This document shows positions 39,845-48,287 of a stretch of DNA of 64,000 bases, one piece after another (position 1 is the stretch's first letter; the number at the start of each line of letters is the position of its first letter). Position numbers and translations under genes: made by a program. Origin of the DNA: Sinorhizobium saheli (GTDB lineage Bacteria > Pseudomonadota > Alphaproteobacteria > Rhizobiales > Rhizobiaceae); the NCBI RefSeq assembly GCF_001651875.1, contig NZ_LNQB01000060.1, forward strand, positions 29,622 through 93,621, given 5' to 3'. A model generated the notes under the pieces. It was not told the DNA's origin. It did no database searches and saw only the letters and a list, made by a program, of their open reading frames with translations.

Positions 39845-39917
39845 GGTGATCACGATCATGTGGGTTGCTTCGAACGAGAATCGTCGCGATCTAAAGCTAT
39901 GAACCGGAGTGCATCCG

Positions 39918-40250
39918 ATGCCGAGTGAAACAGACGTTCTCGAACCGCTCAAGGTTGCGGAAGAATGGTGCGGCGAGGGCCGTGCCGTGGCGCTCGCCAC
40001 CGTGATCGAAACCTGGGGGTCTGCCCCGCGGCCGGCCGGCAGCCATCTGGTCGTCGATAGCGAGGGCAACTTCCAGGGCTCGGTCTCGGGGGGCTGCGTC
40101 GAGGGGGCGGTGATCGCCGAGGCGGCGGACGTGATCGCATCGGGCAAGCCGAAAATGCTCGAATTCGGCGTTGCCGACGAAACGGCCTGGCGCGTCGGCC
40201 TCTCCTGCGGCGGCCGAATCCGCGTCTATGTCGAACCTATTGACGGCTGA
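39918..40250 (+). CDS. XdhC/CoxI-family protein, N-terminal domain only
   Basis: 110 residues. The XdhC N-terminal domain is clear (ATVIETWGSAPRPAGSHLVV, GSVSGGCVEGAVI). XdhC-type proteins bind molybdopterin cofactor, help its sulfuration, and insert it into xanthine dehydrogenase-like enzymes. The GGAG at 39903-39906 supports the ATG at 39918; a GTG at 39909 is possible. A single TGA (40248-40250) ends it, and the C-terminal domain resumes in the same frame one codon later. Order and family put it in the MoxR-VWA module. Confidence 0.88.
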   Translation: MPSETDVLEPLKVAEEWCGEGRAVALATVIETWGSAPRPAGSHLVVDSEGNFQGSVSGGCVEGAVIAEAADVIASGKPKMLEFGVADETAWRVGLSCGGRIRVYVEPIDG

Positions 40251-40253
40251 ACG

Positions 40254-40958
40254 ATGGAACTCTCCGCTCTCCAGGCACTGAATGCGGCACGCGCAGCGCG
40301 ACGGGCGGCCGTCGTCGTCAGCGACCTCTCCGACGGGACTGCCCGGGTCTTTCTCGAGGGGACAAGTTTTCCGGCAGAATTGGCAAAGGCGATCTCCGCA
40401 GCGTTCCTGACGGGTCGGCCGGGGCCGTTGACGATTGAGGGACGGTCGCTGTTCTTCAACGTTCACCTGCCGCCGCCGCGCCTCGTCGCGATCGGCGCCG
40501 TCCACATCTCGCAGGCCCTGGCCCGCTTCGCTCCCGTCGCCGGGTTCGACATGGCGATCATCGATCCTCGCACCGCCTTTGCGACTGCCGAGCGCTTTCA
40601 AGGCGTCGAACTTCTGGCGGACTGGCCGGAGGACGTCCTCGCCGCCCGGCCGCTCGACCGCTATACGGCGCTTGCTGCTTTGACCCACGATCCGAAGATC
40701 GACGACTATCCGATCCGCGCCGCGCTGCAGGCTCAATGCTTCTATGTCGGCGCGCTCGGCAGCCGCAGAACCCATGCCGCCCGCGTCGAGCGGCTGCGGC
40801 AGGCCGGCGTTGCCGCCGAGGCGATCGAGCGGATCAGGGCACCGATCGGCCTTGACATCGGCGCATCGAGCCCGGCGGAGATCGCCGTCGCCGTCCTGGC
40901 GGAAATCATCGAGGCTCTGCGCCGCCGCGATCTCGGTGGAGAGGGAGGGAAGGCATGA
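40254..40958 (+). CDS. XdhC-family protein, C-terminal Rossmann domain
   Basis: 234 residues. It opens MELSALQALNAARAARRAAVVVSDL. The XdhC Rossmann part shows LVAIGAVHISQALARFAPVAGF and the conserved end FYVGALGSRRTHAARVERL and IGLDIGASSPAEIAVAVLAEI. No ribosome site precedes it, so it likely depends on reinitiation after the preceding TGA. The next gene overlaps by 4 nt. Confidence 0.88.
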   Translation: MELSALQALNAARAARRAAVVVSDLSDGTARVFLEGTSFPAELAKAISAAFLTGRPGPLTIEGRSLFFNVHLPPPRLVAIGAVHISQALARFAPVAGFDMAIIDPRTAFATAERFQGVELLADWPEDVLAARPLDRYTALAALTHDPKIDDYPIRAALQAQCFYVGALGSRRTHAARVERLRQAGVAAEAIERIRAPIGLDIGASSPAEIAVAVLAEIIEALRRRDLGGEGGKA

Positions 40959-42568
40959 GGTTCGGCCGTGTGCCGCTTGCCGATGCGGAAGGGACACTCC
41001 TGGCGCATTCGGTGAGAGCCGGGACGCTGAAGTTCTCGAAGGGCCACCGTCTCCGCGCCGCCGATATCGCCGCGCTTGCCGAAGCGGAGGTGGCGGAGGT
41101 CGTCGTCGCCCGGCTTGATGCGGGCGATCTTGCCGAGGACGAGGCGGCCGCGCGGATTGCCGGCGCGATCGCCCCGGACCACCTGCGTTTTTCGCCGGCA
41201 GCGACGGGTCGCGTCAACGTCTATGCCACCGCCGCCGGCCTTTTCGTCGCCAGCCGCGCGGTCGTCGACAGGCTGAACCGGATCGATCCGGGGATCACGC
41301 TCGCCTGTCTCGCCGACCACGTGTCGGTCGAGGCCGGTGACATGGTCGCGACGATCAAGATCATTCCGCTCGCCGTGCCGGGGGTTTTCGTGGAGCGCGC
41401 CGCGGCCATCCTCCGCGCCGAGCGGGCCTTCGAGGTCAAACCGTTCACGCCGCGCCGTGCCGCCCTGATCGCAACGGAGTTGCCGTCGCTCAAGCCCCAG
41501 GTGATGGACAAGACGCGCGCCGTCCTCGCCGCGCGGCTCCTGCAGTCGGGAAGCCGCCTCGTTACCGAACGTCGCGTGGCGCATTGGGAGGCGGCGGTCG
41601 CCGCGGCCATTGCCGAGCTCAAGGTTGCGCATGACCTGATCGTCGTCTTCGGCGCTTCGGCGGTCGCCGATCCGGATGACGTGGTGCCGGCGGCGATCCG
41701 CAGCGCCGGCGGCGTCGTCGAGCATGTCGGAATGCCGGTCGATCCCGGCAATCTGCTCGTCATCGGCCGGCTCGGTGACATTCCCGTGCTCGGCGCGCCG
41801 GGTTGTGCCCGGAGCCCGAGAGAGAACGGCTTCGATTGGGTTCTCGACCGGCTGCTCGCAGGCGAATGGCCGAGCCCCGCGGATATAACCGGACTCGGCG
41901 TCGGCGGCCTGCTCAAGGAAATCCCGACACGGCCGCAACCGCGCGAGATGGCCGCCCGCGATCGGCCCGGGCCCGTCACGATCGTCGTGCTGGCAGCCGG
42001 ACGGGCGAGCCGCATGGGACCCGCGGGCCACCACAAGCTTCTCGCCGAATTTGACGGCATTCCGCTCGTCCGCCGTTCCGCCGAGACGGCGCTTGCCGCC
42101 GCAGGCAGGGTCGTCGTCGTCACCGGCCATCGGGAAGCGGAGGTGAGGGCGGCACTCGCCGGGCTGCCGGTGACGCTCGTTTCAAACCCCGACTACGCGA
42201 GCGGGATGGCCACGTCGCTGGTGGCGGGTCTTTCCGCCCTCGACGCCGGGGCCGGCGGCATGCTCGTGATGCTCGCGGATATGCCGGGCATCACGTCGGA
42301 ACACCTCGTGAAGCTGGTCCGGGCTTTCGAGGCCGAATCGGGCCATGCGGTGGTGCGCGCCGTCGCCGAGGGCCAGCGCGGCAATCCGGTCATCCTGCCG
42401 AGGGAAACCTTCGCCGCGGTGCGCCAGCTTGTCGGGGATGTAGGAGCGAGGCACATCGTCGAGCGTTCGGGATTGCCGGTCCTCGATGTCGAACTCGGTG
42501 CTGCCGCGCGCCTTGACCTCGATACGCCCGAGGAGATAGTGGCGGCCGGCGGGGTGTTGAGGGAGTGA
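40955..42568 (+). CDS. molybdopterin-binding / MocA-like nucleotidyltransferase fusion
   Basis: 537 residues. The N-terminal 340 residues resemble MoeA/MogA-type molybdopterin-binding domains (DHVSVEAGDMVATIKIIPLAVP, VVFGASAVADPDDVVPAAIRSAGG, VEHVGMPVDPGNLLVIGRLGDIPVLGAPGC). The C-terminal part (about 345-537) is a MocA/MobA-like transferase with signature VLAAGRASRMGP. MocA attaches CMP to molybdopterin for enzymes of the xanthine dehydrogenase / CO dehydrogenase family. The fusion suggests synthesis of a MCD-type cofactor delivered through the XdhC proteins next door. Confidence 0.88.
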   Translation: MRFGRVPLADAEGTLLAHSVRAGTLKFSKGHRLRAADIAALAEAEVAEVVVARLDAGDLAEDEAAARIAGAIAPDHLRFSPAATGRVNVYATAAGLFVASRAVVDRLNRIDPGITLACLADHVSVEAGDMVATIKIIPLAVPGVFVERAAAILRAERAFEVKPFTPRRAALIATELPSLKPQVMDKTRAVLAARLLQSGSRLVTERRVAHWEAAVAAAIAELKVAHDLIVVFGASAVADPDDVVPAAIRSAGGVVEHVGMPVDPGNLLVIGRLGDIPVLGAPGCARSPRENGFDWVLDRLLAGEWPSPADITGLGVGGLLKEIPTRPQPREMAARDRPGPVTIVVLAAGRASRMGPAGHHKLLAEFDGIPLVRRSAETALAAAGRVVVVTGHREAEVRAALAGLPVTLVSNPDYASGMATSLVAGLSALDAGAGGMLVMLADMPGITSEHLVKLVRAFEAESGHAVVRAVAEGQRGNPVILPRETFAAVRQLVGDVGARHIVERSGLPVLDVELGAAARLDLDTPEEIVAAGGVLRE

Positions 42569-42572
42569 GGCG

Positions 42573-42890
42573 ATGGACAATGCGGCGATCGAGGAGATGT
42601 TCGAGAGCCTTGGCCCGGTCAAGATCCGCCGCATGTTCGGCGGCAAGGGCATCTATTTCGACGGCATTATCCTTGCGGTCGAAGTGAACGGCGAAATCCT
42701 GCTGAAAGGCGACGCCGAATCGGCGCCGGAGCTCGAAGAGGCCGGCGGCCGCCAATGGAGCTACGATGGCAAGGGCAAGCCTGTGAAGATGCCCTACTGG
42801 AGCATTCCGGAACCCGCTTTCGACGATCCGGACGAGATGGCCCGATGGGTGCGAATCGCCTATGGGGCGGCGCTGCGGGCGAAAAAATAG
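42573..42890 (+). CDS. TfoX/Sxy N-terminal domain protein
   Basis: 105 residues, only the N-terminal TfoX domain (FESLGPVKIRRMFGGKGIYFDGIILAVEVNGEILLKGD). In gamma-proteobacteria TfoX/Sxy promotes competence with CRP. In alphaproteobacteria single-domain forms have no proven role, so I do not infer competence. GAGG lies before the ATG, 4 bp after the previous stop, which makes it the last gene of the plus-strand run. Confidence 0.9.
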   Translation: MDNAAIEEMFESLGPVKIRRMFGGKGIYFDGIILAVEVNGEILLKGDAESAPELEEAGGRQWSYDGKGKPVKMPYWSIPEPAFDDPDEMARWVRIAYGAALRAKK

Positions 42891-42913
42891 TTCGGGCGTC
42901 TGTCCAGCTTCTG

Positions 42914-43022
42914 CCCCTCATCCGCCTGCCGGCACCTTCTCCCCGCAGGCGGGGCGAAGGGGACTCGCGGCGCTGACTTCGCGCCTTATCCCCGCGAGCG
43001 GGGAGAGGGCCGGGGTGAGGGG
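42914..43022. repeat. long imperfect palindromic repeat family C
   Basis: About 109 bp. The outer arms CCCCTCA(TCC) and (GGG)TGAGGGG match, and inner parts (CCTTCTCCCCGC, CCCCGCGAGCGGGGAGAGG) pair in turn. This is a type of element that is very common between rhizobial genes. Only one copy is in the window. It lies between convergent TfoX and Nudix genes and could fold into a terminator-like structure. Confidence 0.75.
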
Positions 43023-43106
43023 AAAATCCTATTATAGCCGATGGTGCTCCACGCATGGCTCAAGGCACATCGATCCGCCAATGGTCGTGCCACGCTCTGG
43101 CTTGTA

Positions 43107-43514
43107 TCAGCCAAGCGCGCGCACCGCGTCCGCAGCAAAGCGCGACAGGGGCTGGGGCAGGGCGGCGAGATCGAACCAGCCGATATCGCAAAGCTTGTCC
43201 GGTTCGGTGAGCTGCGGCTCGCCGGAGAAATCCTCGGTCACATAGATCAGCGAGATCCAATGTTGTCGGTCGGCTTCGATCATCTGTTCGCTGAGGCAGA
43301 GGAAGCGCGTCGAATGGATGGAGAGGCCGCTTTCCTCTTCCGCCTCGCGCCGCGCGGCGTCCTCGGAGCGCTCCATGTGATCGACCTTGCCGCCGACGAT
43401 GCTCCAGTGTCCGGCCTCCGGCGCCTTCATGCGGCGGCAGAGGAGGATCTTGCCGTCGCGCAGGATCGCCAGACCGCAACCGAGACCGGGAAAGTCGATA
43501 CCGGGGGCTGCCAT
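43107..43514 (-). CDS. Nudix hydrolase
   Basis: 135 residues. Nudix box: the stretch from GGKVDHMERSED through AARREAEEESGL fits GX5EX7REUXEEXGU with the expected Arg-Glu and Glu-Glu pairs. It hydrolyses a nucleoside diphosphate derivative of unknown identity. The gene lies 10 bp downstream of the RhlE helicase gene on the same strand, so they may be co-transcribed. Confidence 0.92.
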   Translation of the reverse strand: MAAPGIDFPGLGCGLAILRDGKILLCRRMKAPEAGHWSIVGGKVDHMERSEDAARREAEEESGLSIHSTRFLCLSEQMIEADRQHWISLIYVTEDFSGEPQLTEPDKLCDIGWFDLAALPQPLSRFAADAVRALG

Positions 43515-43524
43515 GTCTCGGCGG

Positions 43525-45012
43525 TCAGGCCTTGCCGGCGATCAGCATGAAGGCCGGGATTTCGTCGCCGAAGCCGACGGGGGTCGGGCCATCGTCATAA
43601 TCGCGGCGGTTGCGGTTGCGGCGATCGCGATTGTCGTCGTTGGCGGCATTCTGGGCGCGGCCGGGACGGCCCTGCTTGCTGTCGGCATTGCGTTCCGTCT
43701 TCACCGCATCGGTCCTTTCCGCAACGGGCTCGAGTTCAGCCGCAGCGTCGATTCGCGCGGTTTCGGATTTATGATCGCCGCGCGCCCTGCCGGGGCGTTC
43801 CGCGTCTTTCCTCCGATCCTTGCGGCCGTCGCGGCCGCGATCGCGCCGGCCTTCATGGCTCTCCATCGGTTCGGGCAATTCGGAAAGATCGCCCTTCAGC
43901 CATTCGACCTTCTGGCCGATGAGCTTTTCGATGGCGTCGGAAAACTTGGTGTCACGCTTGGTGACGATCGTGAAGGAAGCGCCGGAGCGGCCGGCACGAC
44001 CCGTGCGGCCGATGCGATGGACATAGTCTTCCGCATGGATCGGCACGTCGAAATTGAAGACGTGGCTGACATCCGGGATGTCCAGCCCGCGCGCCGCGAC
44101 GTCGGAGGCGACGAGCAGCTTGATGTTGCCATCCTTGAAGTTGGCCAGCATCGTCATGCGCGAGCGCTGGTCCATGTCGCCATGCAGCGCGCCGACGGAA
44201 AAGCCATGGCGGTCGAGCGAACGGAAGAGCTCGGCGACGTCCTTCTTGCGATTGCAGAAGATGATCGCGTTCTTCAGCTCTTCCTGAGCGCGAATGAGGT
44301 CGCGGAGCACCGCACGTTTTTCGTAATCCTTGGCATGCGCGGCGACGAAACGTTGCGTCACCGTCGCCGCGGTCGAGGCGGGCCGGGCCACCTCGATGCG
44401 CTCGGGGTTCTGGAGGAACCGGTCGGCGAGCTTCTGGATCTCCGGCGGCATCGTCGCCGAGAAGAACAGCGTCTGCCGGGTGAAGGGGATGAGCTTGGCG
44501 ATGCGCTCGATATCCGGGATGAAGCCCATGTCGAGCATGCGGTCGGCCTCATCGATCACCAGGATCTCGACGCCCGTCATCAGGAGCTTGCCGCGCTCGA
44601 AATGGTCGAGCAGGCGACCGGGGGTGCAGATCAGGACGTCCGCGCCGCGTTCCAGCTTGCGATCCTGCTCGTCGAAGGAAACGCCGCCGATCAGCAGCGC
44701 GATGTTGAGCTTGTGGTTCTTGCCGTACTTGTCGAAGTTCTCCGCGACCTGTGCGGCAAGCTCGCGCGTCGGCTCGAGAATCAGCGTGCGCGGCATGCGG
44801 GCACGGGCGCGGCCCTTCTCCAGAAGGGTCAGCATCGGCAGCACGAAGGACGCGGTCTTTCCGGTTCCGGTCTGCGCGATGCCGAGAATATCGCGCCGCT
44901 GCAGCGCCGGCGGGATGGCACCAGCCTGAATGGGCGTCGGCGTTGCATAGCCCGCATCGGTAACTGCGGAGAGAACTTTTTGGCTCAGGCCAAGGTCAGC
45001 AAAATTGGTCAA
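43525..45012 (-). CDS. rhlE: DEAD-box RNA helicase, RhlE type
   Basis: 495 residues. Motifs in order: Q motif (PTPIQAGAIP), Walker A AQTGTGKT, DEAD as VIDEADRMLDMGF, SAT as FFSATMPPEI, and HRIGRTGRAGRSG. A basic tail of about 110 residues (RDRGRDGRKDRRKDAERPGR) is rich in Arg/Asp/Lys and probably binds RNA. Role in ribosome assembly or mRNA turnover follows from the family. Confidence 0.94.
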   Translation of the reverse strand: MTNFADLGLSQKVLSAVTDAGYATPTPIQAGAIPPALQRRDILGIAQTGTGKTASFVLPMLTLLEKGRARARMPRTLILEPTRELAAQVAENFDKYGKNHKLNIALLIGGVSFDEQDRKLERGADVLICTPGRLLDHFERGKLLMTGVEILVIDEADRMLDMGFIPDIERIAKLIPFTRQTLFFSATMPPEIQKLADRFLQNPERIEVARPASTAATVTQRFVAAHAKDYEKRAVLRDLIRAQEELKNAIIFCNRKKDVAELFRSLDRHGFSVGALHGDMDQRSRMTMLANFKDGNIKLLVASDVAARGLDIPDVSHVFNFDVPIHAEDYVHRIGRTGRAGRSGASFTIVTKRDTKFSDAIEKLIGQKVEWLKGDLSELPEPMESHEGRRDRGRDGRKDRRKDAERPGRARGDHKSETARIDAAAELEPVAERTDAVKTERNADSKQGRPGRAQNAANDDNRDRRNRNRRDYDDGPTPVGFGDEIPAFMLIAGKA

Positions 45013-45212
45013 AGGGGAAACTGTTTCCGTTCCGGTTCAATAGAACACTGATCGATAGATGGGAAATGCACCACCACGTGGCCGGGCTCTTAAGACGAAA
45101 GGCGTCGAAAGTCAAGAAATCCAGCACGTTGACGTGTCGGAAGGTAAATGGCTGCGAATCTGTTGCTTTTCTTGTCAAGCGCGGGAACGGTGACGGCCGG
45201 CCCCGGCGGCCG

Positions 45213-46532
45213 TCAGTCGAGGTAGGCGGCGAGCTTCTCGCCGGCCCGCAGGAACCGTATCGGATCAACGGCCTCGCCGTTCAGCCGGACCTCGTAATGC
45301 AGATGCGGCCCGGTCGACCGGCCGGTGCTTCCCGACTTGGCGACGACCTGATCGGCCTCAACATGGTCGCCTACGTTGACAAGGACGACCGCCAGATGCG
45401 CATAGCGGGTCGACACGCCGTTGCCGTGATCGATCTCGACCATGTTGCCGTATCCGCCCGCCGGTCCCGCCGCGGTCACAACCCCCGCTGCGGTCGAGCG
45501 GATGCGCGTCCCGCTCGGCGCGCGAAAATCGATTCCGGCGTGGAGCGCCAGGCGGCCGAGGAAGGGATCCTGGCGATTTCCGAAACTGCTGGTGACGTCG
45601 CTTGCCGGAAGCGGATTGGCGAGGGGAAGCTTTCGGGCCGCGTCGCGCGTCCGCTCGAGTTCGACGAGGGCGCCGTCGAGGGCGACCAGCGACTGCTCGA
45701 ACCGGTTCTCCTCCTGCGGCTCCACGAAGGGGCCGCCGATTCCCGTTTCCGTCGAGGCGACGCTGGACGCTTCGGCAGCCGCCGGGAAGCTGAAGCCTGT
45801 GCGTTCGACGATCGTCCTGATGGCCTCGGACGTCTTGCGGGCGCTGCTCGTCATCTGCCGCACATGCGCCATCTGGTCACGTTCGATGCCCTTCAGCGAC
45901 AGCGTCACCTTCGAGAATAGCCGATCCGTCCGGTCCGAAACGCTCTCGCCGCTGCCCGGCGCGGCGGCGGCGGGTGCATAGCCGAGGACCGCGGGACCGC
46001 CGGACGCTGCGCCATCCTCGCCCGTGATGCCCATGATCTTCTCGATCGCCCCGATGCCTTCATGCGTGCTGGTGCGTTCTTCGTAGGCCAAGGGCTCCGT
46101 TGCGGGCAGGGCCGCCTCCTGGCCGATGGCTTCGCCGTTCTCCGCCGGCAGGCCGAGCCTGCCGCTGCGCGAGGTCAGCGCCAGTTGCCGTTGCAGCAGC
46201 TTCTCGACTTTTTCCTCGACGACTTGCTGATCGAGCAACTGTCGGCTCGTCACGCGGTCGACCTGCGCCCGAAGGGCCGTGATTCGGTCTTCGTAATCGT
46301 GCTGCATGCGCGCCTGACGGGCGATCGTGCCGCCGATGAGGTCGTCGCGGAGCACGAGGTAGGTGGTGGCCGCCAGATAGCCGATGGCAAAGACGCCGGC
46401 GAAGGACGCGGCAAGCGCCACCGTCCAGGGGCGCACCGTCATATGCCTCACCTTGTCGCCGCTCGCCAGGATCAGGACATGGCTCTGCCTGCGCATGCCG
46501 AAGGCGCCGTTTGCTGAACGTACAGACACCAC
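45213..46532 (-). CDS. M23 (LytM-type) peptidase, membrane-anchored
   Basis: 439 residues from a GTG start. One transmembrane segment (about 35-60, TVALAASFAGVFAIGYLAATTYLVL) is followed by a coiled-coil-rich periplasmic part (about 75-140) and a C-terminal M23 domain. The zinc ligands are visible as HAGIDFRAP and HLHYEV. It may cleave peptidoglycan cross-links or, as with EnvC-type proteins, activate amidases. The short N-terminal cytoplasmic part could start later (M13 or M31, MTVRPWT). Confidence 0.9.
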   Translation of the reverse strand: MVSVRSANGAFGMRRQSHVLILASGDKVRHMTVRPWTVALAASFAGVFAIGYLAATTYLVLRDDLIGGTIARQARMQHDYEDRITALRAQVDRVTSRQLLDQQVVEEKVEKLLQRQLALTSRSGRLGLPAENGEAIGQEAALPATEPLAYEERTSTHEGIGAIEKIMGITGEDGAASGGPAVLGYAPAAAAPGSGESVSDRTDRLFSKVTLSLKGIERDQMAHVRQMTSSARKTSEAIRTIVERTGFSFPAAAEASSVASTETGIGGPFVEPQEENRFEQSLVALDGALVELERTRDAARKLPLANPLPASDVTSSFGNRQDPFLGRLALHAGIDFRAPSGTRIRSTAAGVVTAAGPAGGYGNMVEIDHGNGVSTRYAHLAVVLVNVGDHVEADQVVAKSGSTGRSTGPHLHYEVRLNGEAVDPIRFLRAGEKLAAYLD

Positions 46533-46619
46533 ATCACCCCCGCCGATGCGAACCCACTCGCGTTGCCCGAGGCTGATTACACTTTATTAGGGTTAATAAA
46601 GGCTTGCGCGGGCGCCAGG

Positions 46620-47447
46620 TCAGATGTTGGTGGACGCGGTCATCGACCGGTAGAACGAGGGCGTCAGGCCCGCCTCCGCCCGCGCAATGTCGTTGAACGG
46701 CGCCTTGAGCGGTCCGCGGAAGTTCGCCCGCACCAGCGCCTGGAAGGTTGCGGCGGGGTCCTTCTTCTGCCGGGCGCACAGAAAGCGGAACCACTTCGCC
46801 CCGACGGCGACGTGACCCTTTTCGTCCTCGTAGATCACGTCGAGCACCGCGGCGCTTTCCTCGTCGCCGGTCTCCCGCATCTTCGCCCTCAGCGGCGGCG
46901 TCACGTCGAGGCCGCGCGCCTCGAGGATCAGGGGGACGACGGCGAGGCGGGCGGTGAGGTCGTTGCGCGTGTCGTGTGCCGCCTGCCAGAGGCCGTCATG
47001 CGCCGGCAGGTCGCCATAGTCCGCCCCGAGATCGTTCAGCCTCTGCCGCACCATGCGAAAATGCTTGGCCTCCTCGAAGGCGACCTGCATCCATCCGTCG
47101 AAGAAGGAATTGGGCACGGGCTCGGAGGCGAAGCGGGCGACGATGTCGAGGGCCAGATCGACGGCATTCAATTCGATATGGGCGATGGCGTGGAGGAGCG
47201 CGATCCGCCCCTTGAGCGAACCGAGCGATCGCCGCTTGACCTGGGTGGGCGGCGTCAGGACCGGCCTTTCCGGGCGGCCGGGCCGCTCCGGAAGGGGGCG
47301 ATCGAGCGGCGAGCGCAGCGACAGCTTTCGCGCCTGCCAGCGCCGCGCGGCCTCCTGCGCAAGCTCCGTCTTGACGGCAAGGTCGGCCGCGCGGACGGCT
47401 TCGACGGCCGCCCCGCGCAGGCTGTGGAATGGCGGAAGCCTGGTCAT
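46620..47447 (-). CDS. DUF455 ferritin-like protein
   Basis: 275 residues. A ferritin-like four-helix protein with three metal-ligand patterns visible: AIAHIELNAVDLALD, FEEAKHFRMVRQRL and YEDEKGHVAVGAKWF. Function unknown; the fold usually carries a di-iron site. The ATG at 47447 was chosen over a TTG six bases earlier. It lies 12 bp after the bcp stop, probably in the same unit. An oxidative-stress role is suggested by that neighbour only. Confidence 0.87.
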   Translation of the reverse strand: MTRLPPFHSLRGAAVEAVRAADLAVKTELAQEAARRWQARKLSLRSPLDRPLPERPGRPERPVLTPPTQVKRRSLGSLKGRIALLHAIAHIELNAVDLALDIVARFASEPVPNSFFDGWMQVAFEEAKHFRMVRQRLNDLGADYGDLPAHDGLWQAAHDTRNDLTARLAVVPLILEARGLDVTPPLRAKMRETGDEESAAVLDVIYEDEKGHVAVGAKWFRFLCARQKKDPAATFQALVRANFRGPLKAPFNDIARAEAGLTPSFYRSMTASTNI

Positions 47448-47459
47448 CGCCAAACCCCG

Positions 47460-47927
47460 TCAAAGGGCCTTGGCGGCGGCCAGCACCTCATCGGCATGGC
47501 CGGCGACGCGGACCTTCGCCCAGACGCGGGCGACCACACCCGCCGGATCGATGAGGAAGGTCGTGCGCTCGACGCCCATGTATTTGCGCCCATACATGCT
47601 CTTCTCGACCCAGACGCCATAGGCATTGACCACGTCCTTCGCCTCGTCCGCCGCAAGAGCGACCGCGAGGTTGTGCTTCTTGGCAAAGCGGTCATGTCTC
47701 CGGACCGAATCGGGCGATATGCCGACGAGGGCAATGCCTGCGCTTTCGAATTCCGCCGCAAGGGCCGAGAAGGCGATGGCTTCTTCGGTGCAGCCCTTGG
47801 TGTCGTCCTTGGGATAGAAGAACAGCACCACCGGCCTGCCGCGCAGCGCGGCGAGCGAGATCGAACCGCCGCCGTCGCGGGGAAGCTCGAAATCCGGGGC
47901 GACATCACCCGGTCCCAATCCTGCCAT
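47460..47927 (-). CDS. bcp: peroxiredoxin, Bcp/PrxQ type
   Basis: 155 residues. Thiol peroxidase with peroxidatic C46 in KGCTEEA. In many PrxQ proteins a second Cys lies five residues on; here it is Ile, so the protein is probably of the one-Cys type. The start MAGLGPGDVAPDFEL is family-typical; the earlier frame start (47978) adds a basic extension of no known use. Upstream of the DUF455 gene. Confidence 0.93.
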   Translation of the reverse strand: MAGLGPGDVAPDFELPRDGGGSISLAALRGRPVVLFFYPKDDTKGCTEEAIAFSALAAEFESAGIALVGISPDSVRRHDRFAKKHNLAVALAADEAKDVVNAYGVWVEKSMYGRKYMGVERTTFLIDPAGVVARVWAKVRVAGHADEVLAAAKAL

Positions 47928-48287
47928 GATTAAACCTTTCTTACGCCAAGTTTTGTGGACATTCCGCAGATAGGGCATATCGAAGATCGTCGGAGCCCGT
48001 CCAGCGCATTTGTGATAGTTTCGACAGGTGCCGGACGGCTTTCGTGGCTACGAGCCATTGCCGATGCTTCGCACAAGAAGAAACAGAACTGTCCCAGCGC
48101 TTTCCACAGCATGAGAGGCGAGGCGTGGTGACTCGGTTCGGCGAATTGTGATCTACATGGGGCAAACAGCACATGCAGCAATTCAAAGTGCTACAGCGAC
48201 CTTTGCGCGTCTGATAAGACGCGCGGCGCTGTAGCGGGCTGACAGGAAACATGCAAATGCGGCACCAGGTCGAGGACGCCGGCGCAG
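47928..48287. other. intergenic region, bcp / AsmA-like gene
   Basis: 360 bp between divergent genes. It holds repeat B copy 3 (48171-48234). Nothing else was recognised in 47928-48160, which has no credible coding frame. No distinct promoter hexamers were picked out. Confidence 0.55.
48171..48234 (+). repeat. dispersed palindromic repeat family B, copy 3
   Basis: The best-formed copy: GCAGCAATTCAAAGTG lead-in, then outer arms CTACAGCG/CGCTGTAG around an inner stem GCGCGTCT-GATA-AGACGCGC. The last base is 53 bp before the next start codon, close to the 56 bp seen for the copy before rpe. Confidence 0.82.

Noticed and set aside
42573..42890. TfoX as evidence for natural competence
   Set aside because: Only the N-terminal domain is present and there are no other competence genes; the family has no proven role in alphaproteobacteria.
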